From: Corynebacterium renale
GTDB taxonomy: Bacteria > Actinomycetota > Actinomycetes > Mycobacteriales > Mycobacteriaceae
NCBI RefSeq assembly: GCF_002563965.1
Contig: NZ_PDJF01000001.1
Coordinates: 1,550,001-1,614,000, forward strand
DNA: 64,000 bases
Direction: 5' to 3'
The notes under the pieces: model-generated
Databases searched by the model: none
What the model saw: only the letters and a program-made list of their open reading frames with translations
What the model was told of the DNA's origin: nothing
In this document: positions 17,964-27,681 of the stretch, piece after piece
How positions within the stretch are numbered: position 1 is the first letter of the stretch
Layout: every line of letters starts with the position of its first letter
Made by a program: the position numbers and the translations under genes

Positions 17964-18368
17964 ATGGCGCTATCAGAGCAGGAGCAACAGGCGCTCCGCG
18001 AGATTGAAGCATCCCTGCTGGCAGACGATCCCAAGTTTGGCCAATCAGTGAAATCCGAGCATGCCTCCTATGGCTCTGGTGGTGCGATTACCCTACAGGG
18101 CGTTGCTCTTATTGCGGTGGGGCTTGTGCTTCTCGTAGCCGGTGTTGCACTCGCGCAAGCGTCCTTGTGGTTCATTATTCTCAGCGTGCTGGGCTTTATT
18201 CTTATGTTCGGTGCTGGTGTGTGGATGCTCAAGGGTGGTGGCGCGCAGCCTTCTCACGGGTCACGTCCTGTATCTCGTCCATTATCTGATGGGCGTGGTT
18301 CGGCGTCCTCCCGCAAGTCTGCAGGTTCCTCAATGGAAGAGAAGTTCAGGAAGCGCTTCGAGCAGTAG
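17964..18368 (+). CDS. DUF3040 small membrane protein
   Basis: 134 residues. The N-terminal cytosolic helix MALSEQEQQALREIEASLLADDPKFG is the DUF3040 hallmark; two adjacent membrane segments follow (about 45-66 and 68-88), then a Ser/Arg/Gly-rich tail. Function unknown. It sits between the HEPN gene and mraZ, which is its usual place in actinobacteria. ATG 17964 follows AAAGGTGG. Confidence 0.83.
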   Translation: MALSEQEQQALREIEASLLADDPKFGQSVKSEHASYGSGGAITLQGVALIAVGLVLLVAGVALAQASLWFIILSVLGFILMFGAGVWMLKGGGAQPSHGSRPVSRPLSDGRGSASSRKSAGSSMEEKFRKRFEQ

Positions 18369-18390
18369 AATGTAGCCGTCTTATTTACCT

Positions 18391-18424
18391 AAGCACCTCG
18401 TTTAAAGCGCGAGGTGCTTTTTTG
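18391..18424 (+). terminator. Terminator after the DUF3040 gene
   Basis: AAGCACCTCG (18391-18400) pairs with CGAGGTGCTT (18410-18419) and is followed by a run of T to 18423. It isolates the gene from the dcw control region. Confidence 0.9.
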
Positions 18425-18454
18425 ATGTCTAAAAAGGCTCGTCGGGCTTTCCCT

Positions 18455-18497
18455 CCCACTTTCGCCCACTCTCACCCCACATCCCCACTTTCCCCCA
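18455..18497 (-). promoter_or_regulatory. Array of five TGGG boxes on the minus strand
   Basis: Read on the minus strand, TGGG begins at 18497, 18487, 18479, 18468 and 18458, with spacings of 10, 8, 11 and 10 bp. This resembles the MraZ operator layout (TGGGN boxes with 5-nt spacers) but points away from mraZ. It lies about 450 bp upstream of mraZ, directly after the DUF3040 terminator. Confidence 0.4.
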
Positions 18498-18749
18498 CTA
18501 GCGCAGGGGTGGCACGGGGAAACGTGTCTTGAATTTTTTTAAAGCGGGGGTTCTATTTGCTGTAAACGCTCTTATCCTGCGCGAATGGGAAGTTCTGTTG
18601 GGGTGGCGTTTGGGTTTGCGCGTGCGGAGCGAATAGGTGAGGGGCGTATAAAGCCGCATTGGCCGGAAAATTCGGGGAAATTTCCCCACCACATTTATAA
18701 GCCCTGACGTGCGCTAACCCAGATTTTAGTAGGGGCCTACGTAGTTTCA

Positions 18750-18806
18750 TGGGTTGATTGTGGGGGGAAGTGGGGTAAAGTGGGGGCCAGTGGTTGATAA
18801 GTGGAG
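18750..18806 (+). promoter_or_regulatory. MraZ operator: TGGG box array upstream of mraZ
   Basis: TGGGT at 18750 is followed by TGGGG at 18761, 18771 and 18781, a degenerate TGGTT at 18791 and TGGAG at 18802. The core boxes are exactly 10 bp apart, one helical turn, with 5-nt spacers. MraZ of E. coli and other bacteria binds TGGGN direct repeats of this kind in its own promoter and represses the dcw cluster. The array ends about 145 nt before the mraZ ATG. The rest of 18425-18949 has no gene. Confidence 0.7.
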
Positions 18807-18949
18807 ATTGTGCGATCGAAACTTCAGCCCCGCACTACAACAAAATGACTGACTCATCGTGAGCTTCTAGCTTGGGATTCTTTTGTGAATACCAGCGGAA
18901 ACCGAAGTGATAAGTCCACATCATCTAGTTCAAGGAGGGTACGGGCCCG

Positions 18950-19384
18950 ATGTTCCTCGGCACCTACACTCCCAAGCTCGATGACAAAGGACGTCTGACG
19001 CTCCCGGCGAAATTTCGTGAGGAACTTGCCGGCGGGTTGATGGTCACTAAGGGCCAGGATCACTCTCTAGCGGTGTACCCGCGAGAAGAGTTCGCGGCTC
19101 GCGCACGCAAGGCAGCTGCTGTGTCACGAACGAATCCACAGGCACGTGCGTTCATTCGTAACTTGGCGGCGAGCGCTGACGAGCAACGGCCTGACTCCCA
19201 CGGGCGCATCACATTGTCCCCAGGTCACCGTGAATACGCTGGCCTGAGCAAAGAATGCGTGGTCATCGGGTCCGTGGATTTCCTGGAAATTTGGGACGCA
19301 CAAGCTTGGGCGGAGTACCAAGAGCAGACGGAGGACGCATTCTCTGCTGCGGACGCTGACGATGTTTTAGGCGGGTTGTTGTAG
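18950..19384 (+). CDS. mraZ: Transcriptional regulator MraZ
   Basis: 144 residues with two SpoVT/AbrB-like swapped-hairpin repeats: [22 protein letters not shown] (residues 2-23) and [23 protein letters not shown] (about 77-99). Each has the DxxGR signature. MraZ forms a ring and binds TGGGN repeats to control the dcw cluster; such repeats lie upstream. In C. glutamicum excess MraZ raises ftsEX expression and alters cell shape. ATG 18950 follows AAGGAGGG at an 9-nt spacing. It is the first gene of the cluster. Confidence 0.95.
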   Translation: MFLGTYTPKLDDKGRLTLPAKFREELAGGLMVTKGQDHSLAVYPREEFAARARKAAAVSRTNPQARAFIRNLAASADEQRPDSHGRITLSPGHREYAGLSKECVVIGSVDFLEIWDAQAWAEYQEQTEDAFSAADADDVLGGLL

Positions 19385-19536
19385 CAGTGCACACAAGCAG
19401 GTGCATGTAAGGACTCTGCTCGATGGGACGCTCTGGTGTACTTCCCCGATATCAGAGTTATGACATCGAGTAGGGCCCTATATGCACTTTTAGCATGGTC
19501 GACCAGGCGGAAACTTTTCCAAGAAGGGGGCAGGTA

Positions 19537-20556
19537 GTGGCGGATCACTACGATGAGGCGTTAACCGTCAACCATGGCCACGTACCAGTCATGCGCGACC
19601 GTGTCACAGAGCTGCTCGACCCGGCACTGCGCATGCCCGGAGCGGTGCTTATCGACGCCACCTTGGGAGCCGGCGGTCACACAGAACACTTTCTGGAAAC
19701 CTACCCGGATCTTTATGTATTAGGCATTGACCGGGACCCCATCGCGCTAGCAAACGCAACCGAAAGGCTTGCCCGTTTCGGGAATCGATTCGAACCTGCA
19801 CAATTCCGCTTCGATGAGCTCGAAGATGCGGTCGAGCAAGGATCAGGTGAAGCGTCGGCAAGCGCCCGCGACTATGGAGTTGCGGGTGCCCTGTTCGATC
19901 TTGGGGTCTCGTCTATGCAGCTCGACCAAGCTGAGCGAGGATTCGCGTACAAGGTGGACGCCCCACTAGATATGCGCATGGACCCTACCAAGGGGATTAC
20001 GGCTGCGGACATCTTGAACACCTACAGCCACGGCGAACTGGCCCATGTCTTGAAAACGTACGGCGACGAGCGGTTTGCCGGAAAGATTGCATCAGCTGTG
20101 CTGAAGGAACGGGAGAAGGAGGCCTTCACTACGTCAGCTCGGTTGGTGGAATTGCTGTATGCGGTCATCCCAGCAGCGACGCGCCGTACCGGAGGGCATC
20201 CCGCAAAGCGTACGTTCCAGGCTCTGCGCGTCGAGGTGAACCAGGAACTCGACGCCATTGAACGTTCGATCCCTGCGATTACGCACAGCCTTCGTGTCGG
20301 AGGGCGTGTGGTGTACATGGCTTACCAATCCCACGAAGACAAGATCGTGAAGAAAGCCTTCGCAGACCTTACCGAAGACAAAACCCCCTCGGGCTTGCCC
20401 GTTCCGCTTCCCGGCATGGAACCAGACTTTGCTCTGCTTACCCGTGGCGCCGAGAAGGCTACACCTGAAGAAATTGAACAAAACCCACGCTCGGCGCCGG
20501 TGCGCGTCAGGGCTGTAGAAAGAATTAAACCGGCGGCATTGGAGCACACATCATGA
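19537..20556 (+). CDS. rsmH: 16S rRNA (cytosine-1402 N4) methyltransferase RsmH
   Basis: 339 residues from GTG 19537. It methylates C1402 in the ribosomal P site using SAM. The family block [16 protein letters not shown], the SAM loop [59 protein letters not shown] and [14 protein letters not shown] are all present. The start is uncertain: GTG 19537 has AAGAAGGGGG 6 nt before it, while an in-frame ATG at 19495 has no ribosome binding site. The stop overlaps the ftsL start as ATGA, so the two are translationally coupled. Confidence 0.92.
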   Translation: MADHYDEALTVNHGHVPVMRDRVTELLDPALRMPGAVLIDATLGAGGHTEHFLETYPDLYVLGIDRDPIALANATERLARFGNRFEPAQFRFDELEDAVEQGSGEASASARDYGVAGALFDLGVSSMQLDQAERGFAYKVDAPLDMRMDPTKGITAADILNTYSHGELAHVLKTYGDERFAGKIASAVLKEREKEAFTTSARLVELLYAVIPAATRRTGGHPAKRTFQALRVEVNQELDAIERSIPAITHSLRVGGRVVYMAYQSHEDKIVKKAFADLTEDKTPSGLPVPLPGMEPDFALLTRGAEKATPEEIEQNPRSAPVRVRAVERIKPAALEHTS

Positions 20557-21323
20557 CTAGCAACTTGACGGAGCGTCGTCGTGGCAGGGTTCGCGGAGCG
20601 AGCCGCGATTATTCGCAGGCGACCCGTGAACAGCGCACTCAGAGTCACGATTACACCGTGTACGACGCCTCCGGTGCACCTGTCACCGCGCCACGGAAGC
20701 CACCCCGTGAAGCGGCTACTCCTACGCGGGCGAGAGGATTCCGTGCCTTCGTCACCAAGCCGGGTGGCCGTCTCGGCTCACAGCAGGTGGTTTCGCAGCG
20801 CGGTCGACGTATCGCGGTAGCGAGCACGGTGAAATCCGAGGAGCAGACTCGTCTGTTCCGCGTTGGACTGTGTTCTGTCGCCGGATTAATCGGTGGTGTA
20901 TTCCTAGCCATCGGGCTCTCTGGCGCATCCACCGACCAGACTTTTACCTTGCAACAATTGCAGGCGCAGGAAAACCAGCTTGACAATCAGCTGGAAACGC
21001 TGCACCGGGACGTAGAGCTTGCGCAGGCGTCGTCCCGCCTGGCCACGTACGCACACAATGAGCGCATGGGTGTGCCGGTACAACCGGGTGTCCTCCGAGT
21101 AGATGAAAATGGGGAGATTAGCGAAGACCGCGCTCCAGAAGGAGGAGTACGCGAAGTCATTGACGTCAATGACGAATTCGCACGTCCAAACGCTGCTTCC
21201 AGTAACCCGCAGCGCACAGGAGAACTTGGCGATACCCTTGCCCCCGTCCCATCCGGACAGGCACAGATCCCAAGTAACCCTGCGGCGCCGCCATACGCGG
21301 AGCAGCCTTACGCGCAGAGGTAG
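20553..21323 (+). CDS. ftsL: FtsL-like septum protein
   Basis: 256 residues with the bitopic FtsL layout: a long basic cytosolic part (about 1-105), one membrane segment (about 107-127) and a short coiled coil ([26 protein letters not shown]), then an acidic Pro-rich tail. It should join FtsQ and FtsB-type proteins and activate the FtsW-FtsI synthase. The sequence is poorly conserved and the call rests mostly on position between rsmH and ftsI. The start overlaps the rsmH stop by 4 nt and the gap to ftsI is 3 nt. Confidence 0.8.
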   Translation: MTSNLTERRRGRVRGASRDYSQATREQRTQSHDYTVYDASGAPVTAPRKPPREAATPTRARGFRAFVTKPGGRLGSQQVVSQRGRRIAVASTVKSEEQTRLFRVGLCSVAGLIGGVFLAIGLSGASTDQTFTLQQLQAQENQLDNQLETLHRDVELAQASSRLATYAHNERMGVPVQPGVLRVDENGEISEDRAPEGGVREVIDVNDEFARPNAASSNPQRTGELGDTLAPVPSGQAQIPSNPAAPPYAEQPYAQR

Positions 21324-21326
21324 GGT

Positions 21327-23276
21327 GTGGTGAGCACACAGCAATACAGTGGCGAAACGCTGCGTCCGGGTGCACCAAAAAAACGCCCAACGCAGCGTTT
21401 CATTACGCGCAGTCGCCTCCAGAAAGTTGTCGCATTGCTGGTAGCGGTGTGCGTCATCCTTGTTGGGCGCCTTGCCTGGGTCCAGGTCGTGTGGGGCCCA
21501 GACCTTGCTGCACAAGCTGAAAATCAACGTGCGCGTATCTACACGGAACCAGCGCGACGTGGACACATCGCAGACCGCCATGGGAACATGCTGTCCTTTA
21601 CTATGCAGGCGCGTTCTTTAACGGTGTCGCCTAATCTTCTACGTAAAGAACTGCGCGAGCAGGACTGGCTGGAAATGCGTGTTAATGAAGACGTATCCGG
21701 TCTAAGTGAAGAGGAACGCAACTCACGCCTGGATAAGTCCGTCACTGCCACGTTGGAGGATATGGCTAAGCGAATCCCGACAATGATCGAGGACGCTACC
21801 ACCGAAGACCAGGACGTCAAGAGCGAGGAGATCCTCGATAAGCTCAAGGCTGATAGCACCTACGAGGTGTTGGTCCGCAACGTCGACCCAGATGTCGCAG
21901 CCGAAATCGCCCAGACCTTCCATGGTGTGGCTGCTGACCACCAAGACATTCGTCAGTACCCGAACGGGGCAGTGGGCGAAAACATCATCGGCAAGGTGTC
22001 GATGGACGGTCAAGGCCAATTCGGTTTCGAGCTCTCTGGCGACGAACTGCTTGCCGGCGAAAACGGACGCCTCACAGAAGACGTATCCACCAACGGGCAA
22101 GTCATTCCTGGCACCTTGCGCGACCAAGTCAAAGCAGTCGACGGCTCGGACGTCCAACTGACTATCGACGTCGATCTACAGACTTTCCTCCAGCAGCAGC
22201 TCGAGCAAGCGAAAGCAAATTCAGGCGCCAAGGGGGCGGAAGCAGTCGTGCTGGATTCGCGGACCGGCGAAATCCTGGCGATGGCCAACACGGACACCAT
22301 TGATCCGAACGGGAACATAGATAAACAGTTGGAGGACGGCAAAGACTTTGGCAACCCCTCCATCTCCGCGCCGTTCGAACCCGGTTCCGTCGCAAAGATC
22401 ATTACTGCTGCCGCTGCCATTGAAGAGGGCGTGACCACCCCTGATGAGGTACACCAGGTACCTGGATCGATCAACATGGCGGGCGTGACCGTCAACGATG
22501 CGTGGGCGCATGGGGTTGTCCCGTACACCACCACCGGTATCTTCGGTAAGTCGTCGAACGTGGGTACTCTGATGATCGCGCAGCGGGTTGGTGAAGAGAA
22601 GTTTGACCATTACGTTCGCAGCTTCGGCATCGGGTCGGAGACAGGTGTCGAACTTCCTAATGAGTCAGCAGGTCTTTACCCAACGCTGGAGAACTGGGGC
22701 GGCGGTACTTTCGCGAACCTTCCTATTGGGCAGGGTATGTCCTGGACTGGGCTGCAGATGGCGTCAGTGTACCAAGCGCTGGCTAACGGCGGGCAGCGTA
22801 TCGAGCCACGCATTGTGAAGAAGGTCGTGGACTCTTCAGGCGAAGAGGTGGAACTGGAAGCCCCAGAAACCACCCAGGTAGTCAGCCCAGAGACAGCCCG
22901 CACAGTCATCGATATGTTCCGTGCAGTCACGCAATCAGATCCCTCGGGAATGCAGTCCGGTACCGGCTCCAACGGCGGCATTGAGGGATACCAAACTTCC
23001 GGTAAGACGGGTACTGCGCAGAAGGTCGAGGAAGCTACCGGAGCGTACTCCATGAACCGCTTCTGGATCACGTTTGCCGGTGTTGCCCCAGCGGATAATC
23101 CCCGTTACGTCATTGCAGTCATGGTCGATGAACCAGGTCGCGGTGTCGAACCCGGTGGTTCAGGAGGCCAATCCGCGGCTCCAATCTTCCGAGAAGTTGC
23201 CAGCTGGCTGCTTGACCGCGACAACGTGCCGCTCTCGCCTCCGATGGACCAAAAGCTCATTCTCCAAGCGGGGTAG
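21327..23276 (+). CDS. ftsI: Septal peptidoglycan transpeptidase FtsI (PBP3)
   Basis: 649 residues, a class B penicillin-binding protein. A cytosolic N-terminus, one membrane segment (about 35-56) and the dimerisation domain (ARRGHIADRHG) precede the transpeptidase domain. The active site has Ser354-Lys357 (PGSVAK), SSN at 409-411 and KTG at 560-562. It cross-links septal peptidoglycan together with FtsW. No C-terminal PASTA repeat is visible. GTG 21327 is used; GTG 21330 is the adjacent alternative. Confidence 0.94.
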   Translation: MVSTQQYSGETLRPGAPKKRPTQRFITRSRLQKVVALLVAVCVILVGRLAWVQVVWGPDLAAQAENQRARIYTEPARRGHIADRHGNMLSFTMQARSLTVSPNLLRKELREQDWLEMRVNEDVSGLSEEERNSRLDKSVTATLEDMAKRIPTMIEDATTEDQDVKSEEILDKLKADSTYEVLVRNVDPDVAAEIAQTFHGVAADHQDIRQYPNGAVGENIIGKVSMDGQGQFGFELSGDELLAGENGRLTEDVSTNGQVIPGTLRDQVKAVDGSDVQLTIDVDLQTFLQQQLEQAKANSGAKGAEAVVLDSRTGEILAMANTDTIDPNGNIDKQLEDGKDFGNPSISAPFEPGSVAKIITAAAAIEEGVTTPDEVHQVPGSINMAGVTVNDAWAHGVVPYTTTGIFGKSSNVGTLMIAQRVGEEKFDHYVRSFGIGSETGVELPNESAGLYPTLENWGGGTFANLPIGQGMSWTGLQMASVYQALANGGQRIEPRIVKKVVDSSGEEVELEAPETTQVVSPETARTVIDMFRAVTQSDPSGMQSGTGSNGGIEGYQTSGKTGTAQKVEEATGAYSMNRFWITFAGVAPADNPRYVIAVMVDEPGRGVEPGGSGGQSAAPIFREVASWLLDRDNVPLSPPMDQKLILQAG

Positions 23277-23356
23277 AATGGCACCGCCATTGCGCGCTGC
23301 TTCCCATCCTCAGAACCTGTGCGCAGGTCCCTATTAATCACAGAGAGGCCCACCGT

Positions 23357-24925
23357 ATGACACCAGCAGAAAGCTCCGCTAGCTCTTCCGTTACCCTTCA
23401 CGATGTCGCCCATGCGGTCTCGGCCGAGGTGCGCTCCATTCAGTCCGCTGAGGAGCTCGCCCGGTTACGGATTTCTGGCATTAGCCTCGATTCTTCAACC
23501 GTCGGGGATGGCGAAATATTCGCTGCTCTTCCCGGCACTAAAACACATGGGGCGAAATTCGCTGCGGAGACTCAGGCCGCTGCAGTGCTTACCGACGACG
23601 CCGGCGCCCAGCTGCTCGCCGAAGCTGCAGAGCAGCGCCCGGTTTTGGTAGTCCCAGACATCCGCGATGTGCTGGGTACCGCATCCACCTTGATTTATGG
23701 CGATCCGACCAAGGACTTGACCGTCATCGGTATTACAGGAACCTCGGGGAAGACGACGACTAGCTACCTCGTAGAGACCGGGTTGATGGCCACCGGCGCC
23801 AAGGTAGGCTTGATCGGAACTACGGGCACCCGTATTGACGGAACTCCTGTTCCTACCAGCCTGACCACTCCGGAGGCACCAACTCTGCAGCACCTCTTTG
23901 CTGATATGCGTGACCAAGGCGTGACGCACGTGGTTATGGAAGTGTCCAGCCACGCTTTGTCACTGGGTCGTGTGCAGGGCACGCACTTTGCCGTGGGGGC
24001 TTTCACGAATCTCTCCCAAGACCACTTGGATTTTCACCCGACGATGGACGACTACTTTGCCGCTAAGGCATTGCTGTTTGATCCAGCTTCGACTGTCGCA
24101 GCGGAGAAAGCTGTGGTCTGTGTCGACGACTCGTGGGGCGAGAAGATGGCGGCTTTCAACCCGGATACGTGGACTGTGGCAACGCACGGGCAGCCCGGGG
24201 ACGTTACGGCGTCGCGCACTCAGGTGGCTGTAACCGGCGAGCAGGATTTCACAGTGAGCCTTCCTCATGCTGACGGCCACCACTGCGTACACCTTCCGCT
24301 TCCCGGGCGTTTCAATGTGGCTAATGCCGCTGTTGCGATTGCCATCGCAGATCGCATTGATGTAGACGTTGCGGCCTTCGTCGCCGGTATTGCTGAAGTA
24401 GCCGTACCCGGACGAATGCAGCGCATAGATGAAGGCCAAGATTTCATCGCGGTTGTGGATTACGCGCACAAACCTGCGGCGATTGCAGAAGTGCTCGATA
24501 CGTTGCGCAGCCAAGTTGCCGGCCGCGTCGGCATCATTATCGGTGCGGGTGGCAACCGTGACCATTCGAAGCGTCCACTCATGGGCGAAGCTGCGGCCCA
24601 GCGTGCAGACCTGGTCATAGTTACGGACGATAATCCTCGCGATGAAGTCCCAGCAGACATCCGTAAAGACGTCCTGGCAGGTGCGCATTCCGCCGGAACG
24701 TCTGCTGAGATTCGCGAATACGACGGACGAGGTGCTGCTATTGAAGCGCTGGCTGCATGGGCACAACCAGGGGATGCCATCATCGTTGCGGGTAAAGGGC
24801 ACGAGACCGGTCAACTTGTGGCAGGTACTGTGCACCCGTTCGATGACCGTGAATCGCTGCGTGCCGCGCTGCAGCGACGCTTAGGCCACGGCACCGAAAA
24901 TACAGCAAACGATAACCAGGCATAA
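23357..24925 (+). CDS. murE: UDP-MurNAc-L-Ala-D-Glu:meso-DAP ligase MurE
   Basis: 522 residues, a cytosolic Mur ligase that adds the third stem-peptide residue. The ATP loop is GTSGKTT at 128-134, EVSSHAL carries the catalytic segment with the carbamylated-Lys region following, and DNPR at 425-428 is the meso-diaminopimelate recognition motif, so the wall is DAP-type as expected for corynebacteria. The ATG is 80 nt after ftsI, and murF follows after 9 nt. Confidence 0.95.
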   Translation: MTPAESSASSSVTLHDVAHAVSAEVRSIQSAEELARLRISGISLDSSTVGDGEIFAALPGTKTHGAKFAAETQAAAVLTDDAGAQLLAEAAEQRPVLVVPDIRDVLGTASTLIYGDPTKDLTVIGITGTSGKTTTSYLVETGLMATGAKVGLIGTTGTRIDGTPVPTSLTTPEAPTLQHLFADMRDQGVTHVVMEVSSHALSLGRVQGTHFAVGAFTNLSQDHLDFHPTMDDYFAAKALLFDPASTVAAEKAVVCVDDSWGEKMAAFNPDTWTVATHGQPGDVTASRTQVAVTGEQDFTVSLPHADGHHCVHLPLPGRFNVANAAVAIAIADRIDVDVAAFVAGIAEVAVPGRMQRIDEGQDFIAVVDYAHKPAAIAEVLDTLRSQVAGRVGIIIGAGGNRDHSKRPLMGEAAAQRADLVIVTDDNPRDEVPADIRKDVLAGAHSAGTSAEIREYDGRGAAIEALAAWAQPGDAIIVAGKGHETGQLVAGTVHPFDDRESLRAALQRRLGHGTENTANDNQA

Positions 24926-24934
24926 GGACAAGCC

Positions 24935-26452
24935 ATGATTGAACTATCTTTGCGCGAAATCGCCGACATCGTTGGAGGAACCCTCGTCGGAGGTGCAGAT
25001 CCGGATGCAGCGGTAACCGGGAATGTCGAATTCGATTCCCGCAAGATTGGCCCGGGAGACCTCTTTATTGCGCTGCCGGGGGCTCGGGTTGATGGGCACG
25101 ATTTTGTCCGGCAGGCCGTCGAGAAGCACGGTGCTGTTGCCGCGATTGTGACCCATGACGTTGGCATGCCGGCGATTTTGGTGGCCCCTCAAGGTCGCTC
25201 GGAGTCGACCTCTGACGTGTATGCCCACGATGAAGATGGTTCTATGGCTGCGGCTATCGACGCTTTAAGCGCGTTGGCTCGCGAGGTTATTGATCGTCTC
25301 GCCGCAGATGGTTTGACTGTCGTTGGGGTGACTGGGTCAGCTGGAAAAACATCCACGAAAGATTTACTAGCCAGCGTGTTATCGCAGGCCGGACCAACCG
25401 TAGCGCCTCCTGGAAGTTTTAATAATGAACTGGGCCACCCGTACACGGCGCTGCGCTGCACCCCAGAGACTAGCTATCTCGTCGCGGAAATGTCGGCTCG
25501 TGGTATTGGTCATATCGCGCACCTTGCGCAGATTGCACCGCCACGGATTGGCGTCGAGCTGAATGTGGGCAGTGCGCATGTTGGTGAGTTTGGTTCGCGG
25601 GAAAATATCGCGGTGGCGAAAGGGGAGCTTGTTGAGGCTCTGCCGGACGCTGGAGCTGGTGGTATAGCGGTCCTCAACGCAGATGACCCGTTCGTTGCGG
25701 GCATGGCGCCCCGTACCGAGGCGCGGACCCTTTGGTATTCGGCCGGGCATCCGGTGGAGGGGGCACCGAAGCCGGACGTATGGGCTACAGACATCACGGT
25801 CGGCGCTGACGGCTGCGCCGAATTTAGTCTGAATACAGCAGATGGAATCACAGAAATTGCACTAGGTATCGCAGGCGAGCACCAGGTCGCGAATGCTCTG
25901 GCTGCCGCCACTGGCGGACTAGCAGTAGGGCTGGATCTGGCGACTGTAGCGCAGGCGTTGTGCGAACACCGCGCTGTCTCCCCACACAGGATGGCCACGT
26001 TTACCCGAAACGATGGTGTAACAATCATCGATGATGCCTACAACGCCAACCCGGAGTCGATGCGCGCAGGAATCGAGTCCGCTGTGCAGTCCGCGCGGTC
26101 ACGGGCACAGGACTACCCGAATGCCCGGGTGTACGCAGTGCTTGGTCCGATGGGGGAGCTTGGATCCGCAGCCACCACCGCACACCGGGAATTAGGCCAG
26201 TGGATTACCCAGCGCCACGTTGCTGTGACCATTGGTGTTGGTGAGGACGAGCTCTCGCACGCGCTTGTGAGCGGTGTGACCGCCAACAGCAGCCCCGGGG
26301 TAACCGGGTTCCTCGTCGCGGATAAAGACGCGGCTGTGCGGTACCTCCACGAACATATCCGTCCCGGTGATGTGGTTCTGGTGAAAGCTTCGAATGCCTC
26401 ACACTTGTGGGAAGTCGCCGAAGCCTTAAACACCTCCGTTTCGGGTGCCTAG
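24935..26452 (+). CDS. murF: UDP-MurNAc-tripeptide:D-Ala-D-Ala ligase MurF
   Basis: 505 residues. It completes the UDP-MurNAc-pentapeptide. The N-terminal UDP-binding domain (MIELSLREIADIVGGTLVGG) is followed by the ATP loop GVTGSAGKTSTK (about residue 130), NNELGHP and EMSARGIGHI, and the C-terminal Mur domain with DDAYNANPESM. ATG 24935 lies after AAGGACAAG, and the gene is tightly linked to murE. Confidence 0.95.
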   Translation: MIELSLREIADIVGGTLVGGADPDAAVTGNVEFDSRKIGPGDLFIALPGARVDGHDFVRQAVEKHGAVAAIVTHDVGMPAILVAPQGRSESTSDVYAHDEDGSMAAAIDALSALAREVIDRLAADGLTVVGVTGSAGKTSTKDLLASVLSQAGPTVAPPGSFNNELGHPYTALRCTPETSYLVAEMSARGIGHIAHLAQIAPPRIGVELNVGSAHVGEFGSRENIAVAKGELVEALPDAGAGGIAVLNADDPFVAGMAPRTEARTLWYSAGHPVEGAPKPDVWATDITVGADGCAEFSLNTADGITEIALGIAGEHQVANALAAATGGLAVGLDLATVAQALCEHRAVSPHRMATFTRNDGVTIIDDAYNANPESMRAGIESAVQSARSRAQDYPNARVYAVLGPMGELGSAATTAHRELGQWITQRHVAVTIGVGEDELSHALVSGVTANSSPGVTGFLVADKDAAVRYLHEHIRPGDVVLVKASNASHLWEVAEALNTSVSGA

Positions 26453-26549
26453 TACCCGGGCGCTAAAGTAAGTGACTGTTAACCTCACCGCGCGGACTCT
26501 CCGGAGACCGCGCGGACTCCGTACCCTGGCAAGGATTATTTGATCTGTC

Positions 26550-27677
26550 GTGACGAACATAATTATCGCCGGAGCCGTAAGCTTCCTCGTTGCAATCTTT
26601 ACCACTCCGCTGCTCATCCGCTATTTCTCGGCGGAAGGCCTGGGGCAGGAGATCCGCGAGGATGGTCCGCGGTCCCACATGCGCAAGCGTGGAACGCCGA
26701 CGATGGGTGGACTCGCAATCTTGCTGGGTATCACGGCAGGATATTTGTGCAGTGTTATCTACGGGGCTGCCACCGGGACCGGTGGTTTCTCCGCCTCGGG
26801 CGTGTTAGTACTGCTCCTGACCCTGGGCCTGGGCGGGTTGGGGTTCGCAGACGACTTCATCAAGCTGTTCAAGAACCGCAATCTGGGGCTCAATAAGACT
26901 GCTAAATTGGTGGGCCAGCTGGTCCTGGCGATTGGGTTCGCACTGCTTATTCTCCAGTTCCCAAATGAATCTGGGATTACACCGGGATCAACGAATCTTT
27001 CATTTGTCCGCGACATCCCCACGATTGATCTGGCTTTAGGTGGCGGAATTGGCATCGCGCTGTTCGTCATCTTCATCATCATCGTCATTGCCGCGTGGTC
27101 GAATGCGGTGAATCTCACCGATGGTCTTGATGGTCTGGCTGCTGGTTCTACCGCCATGGTCATGGGTGCGTACACGATGATGACGTTCTGGCAGTACCGA
27201 AACTCCTGCAGTATCGATGCCGCCGCGGGGTGCTACATTGTGCGCGACCCGCTGGACTTGGCGGTGCTGGCAGTCGCAGGTTTTGGTGCATGTGTTGGTT
27301 TCTTGTGGTGGAACGCTGCGCCGGCAAAGATTTTCATGGGTGATACCGGATCGCTGGCACTCGGTGGTTTGGTTGCTGGCTTGTCGATTGCGTCGCGCAC
27401 GGAATTGCTCATGGTTATTGTGGCTGCACTGTTCGTCCTTGAGGCGGTGTCGGTGGTGATCCAGGTCGCTGTGTTCCGCACCACGGGTAAGCGGTTCTTC
27501 CGTATGGCGCCGTTCCACCACCACTTTGAAAACGGTGGCTGGGCCGAAACGACCGTGACTATCCGCTTCTGGATTATCGCCGGCCTAGCCGCAGGGATCG
27601 GCATGGCACTGTTCTACGGCGAATGGTTGAGTACAACCGATTCCGTGGGACTGTTCAGCATGGGCGTGGGAGCGTAG
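26550..27677 (+). CDS. mraY: Phospho-MurNAc-pentapeptide translocase MraY
   Basis: 375 residues with ten membrane segments. It joins phospho-MurNAc-pentapeptide to polyprenyl phosphate, making lipid I. The cytosolic loops [33 protein letters not shown] (DD motif), [15 protein letters not shown] and the catalytic [11 protein letters not shown] followed by PFHHHFE are complete. The start is GTG 26550. murD follows 4 nt after the stop. Confidence 0.95.
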   Translation: MTNIIIAGAVSFLVAIFTTPLLIRYFSAEGLGQEIREDGPRSHMRKRGTPTMGGLAILLGITAGYLCSVIYGAATGTGGFSASGVLVLLLTLGLGGLGFADDFIKLFKNRNLGLNKTAKLVGQLVLAIGFALLILQFPNESGITPGSTNLSFVRDIPTIDLALGGGIGIALFVIFIIIVIAAWSNAVNLTDGLDGLAAGSTAMVMGAYTMMTFWQYRNSCSIDAAAGCYIVRDPLDLAVLAVAGFGACVGFLWWNAAPAKIFMGDTGSLALGGLVAGLSIASRTELLMVIVAALFVLEAVSVVIQVAVFRTTGKRFFRMAPFHHHFENGGWAETTVTIRFWIIAGLAAGIGMALFYGEWLSTTDSVGLFSMGVGA

Positions 27678-27681
27678 TTCG

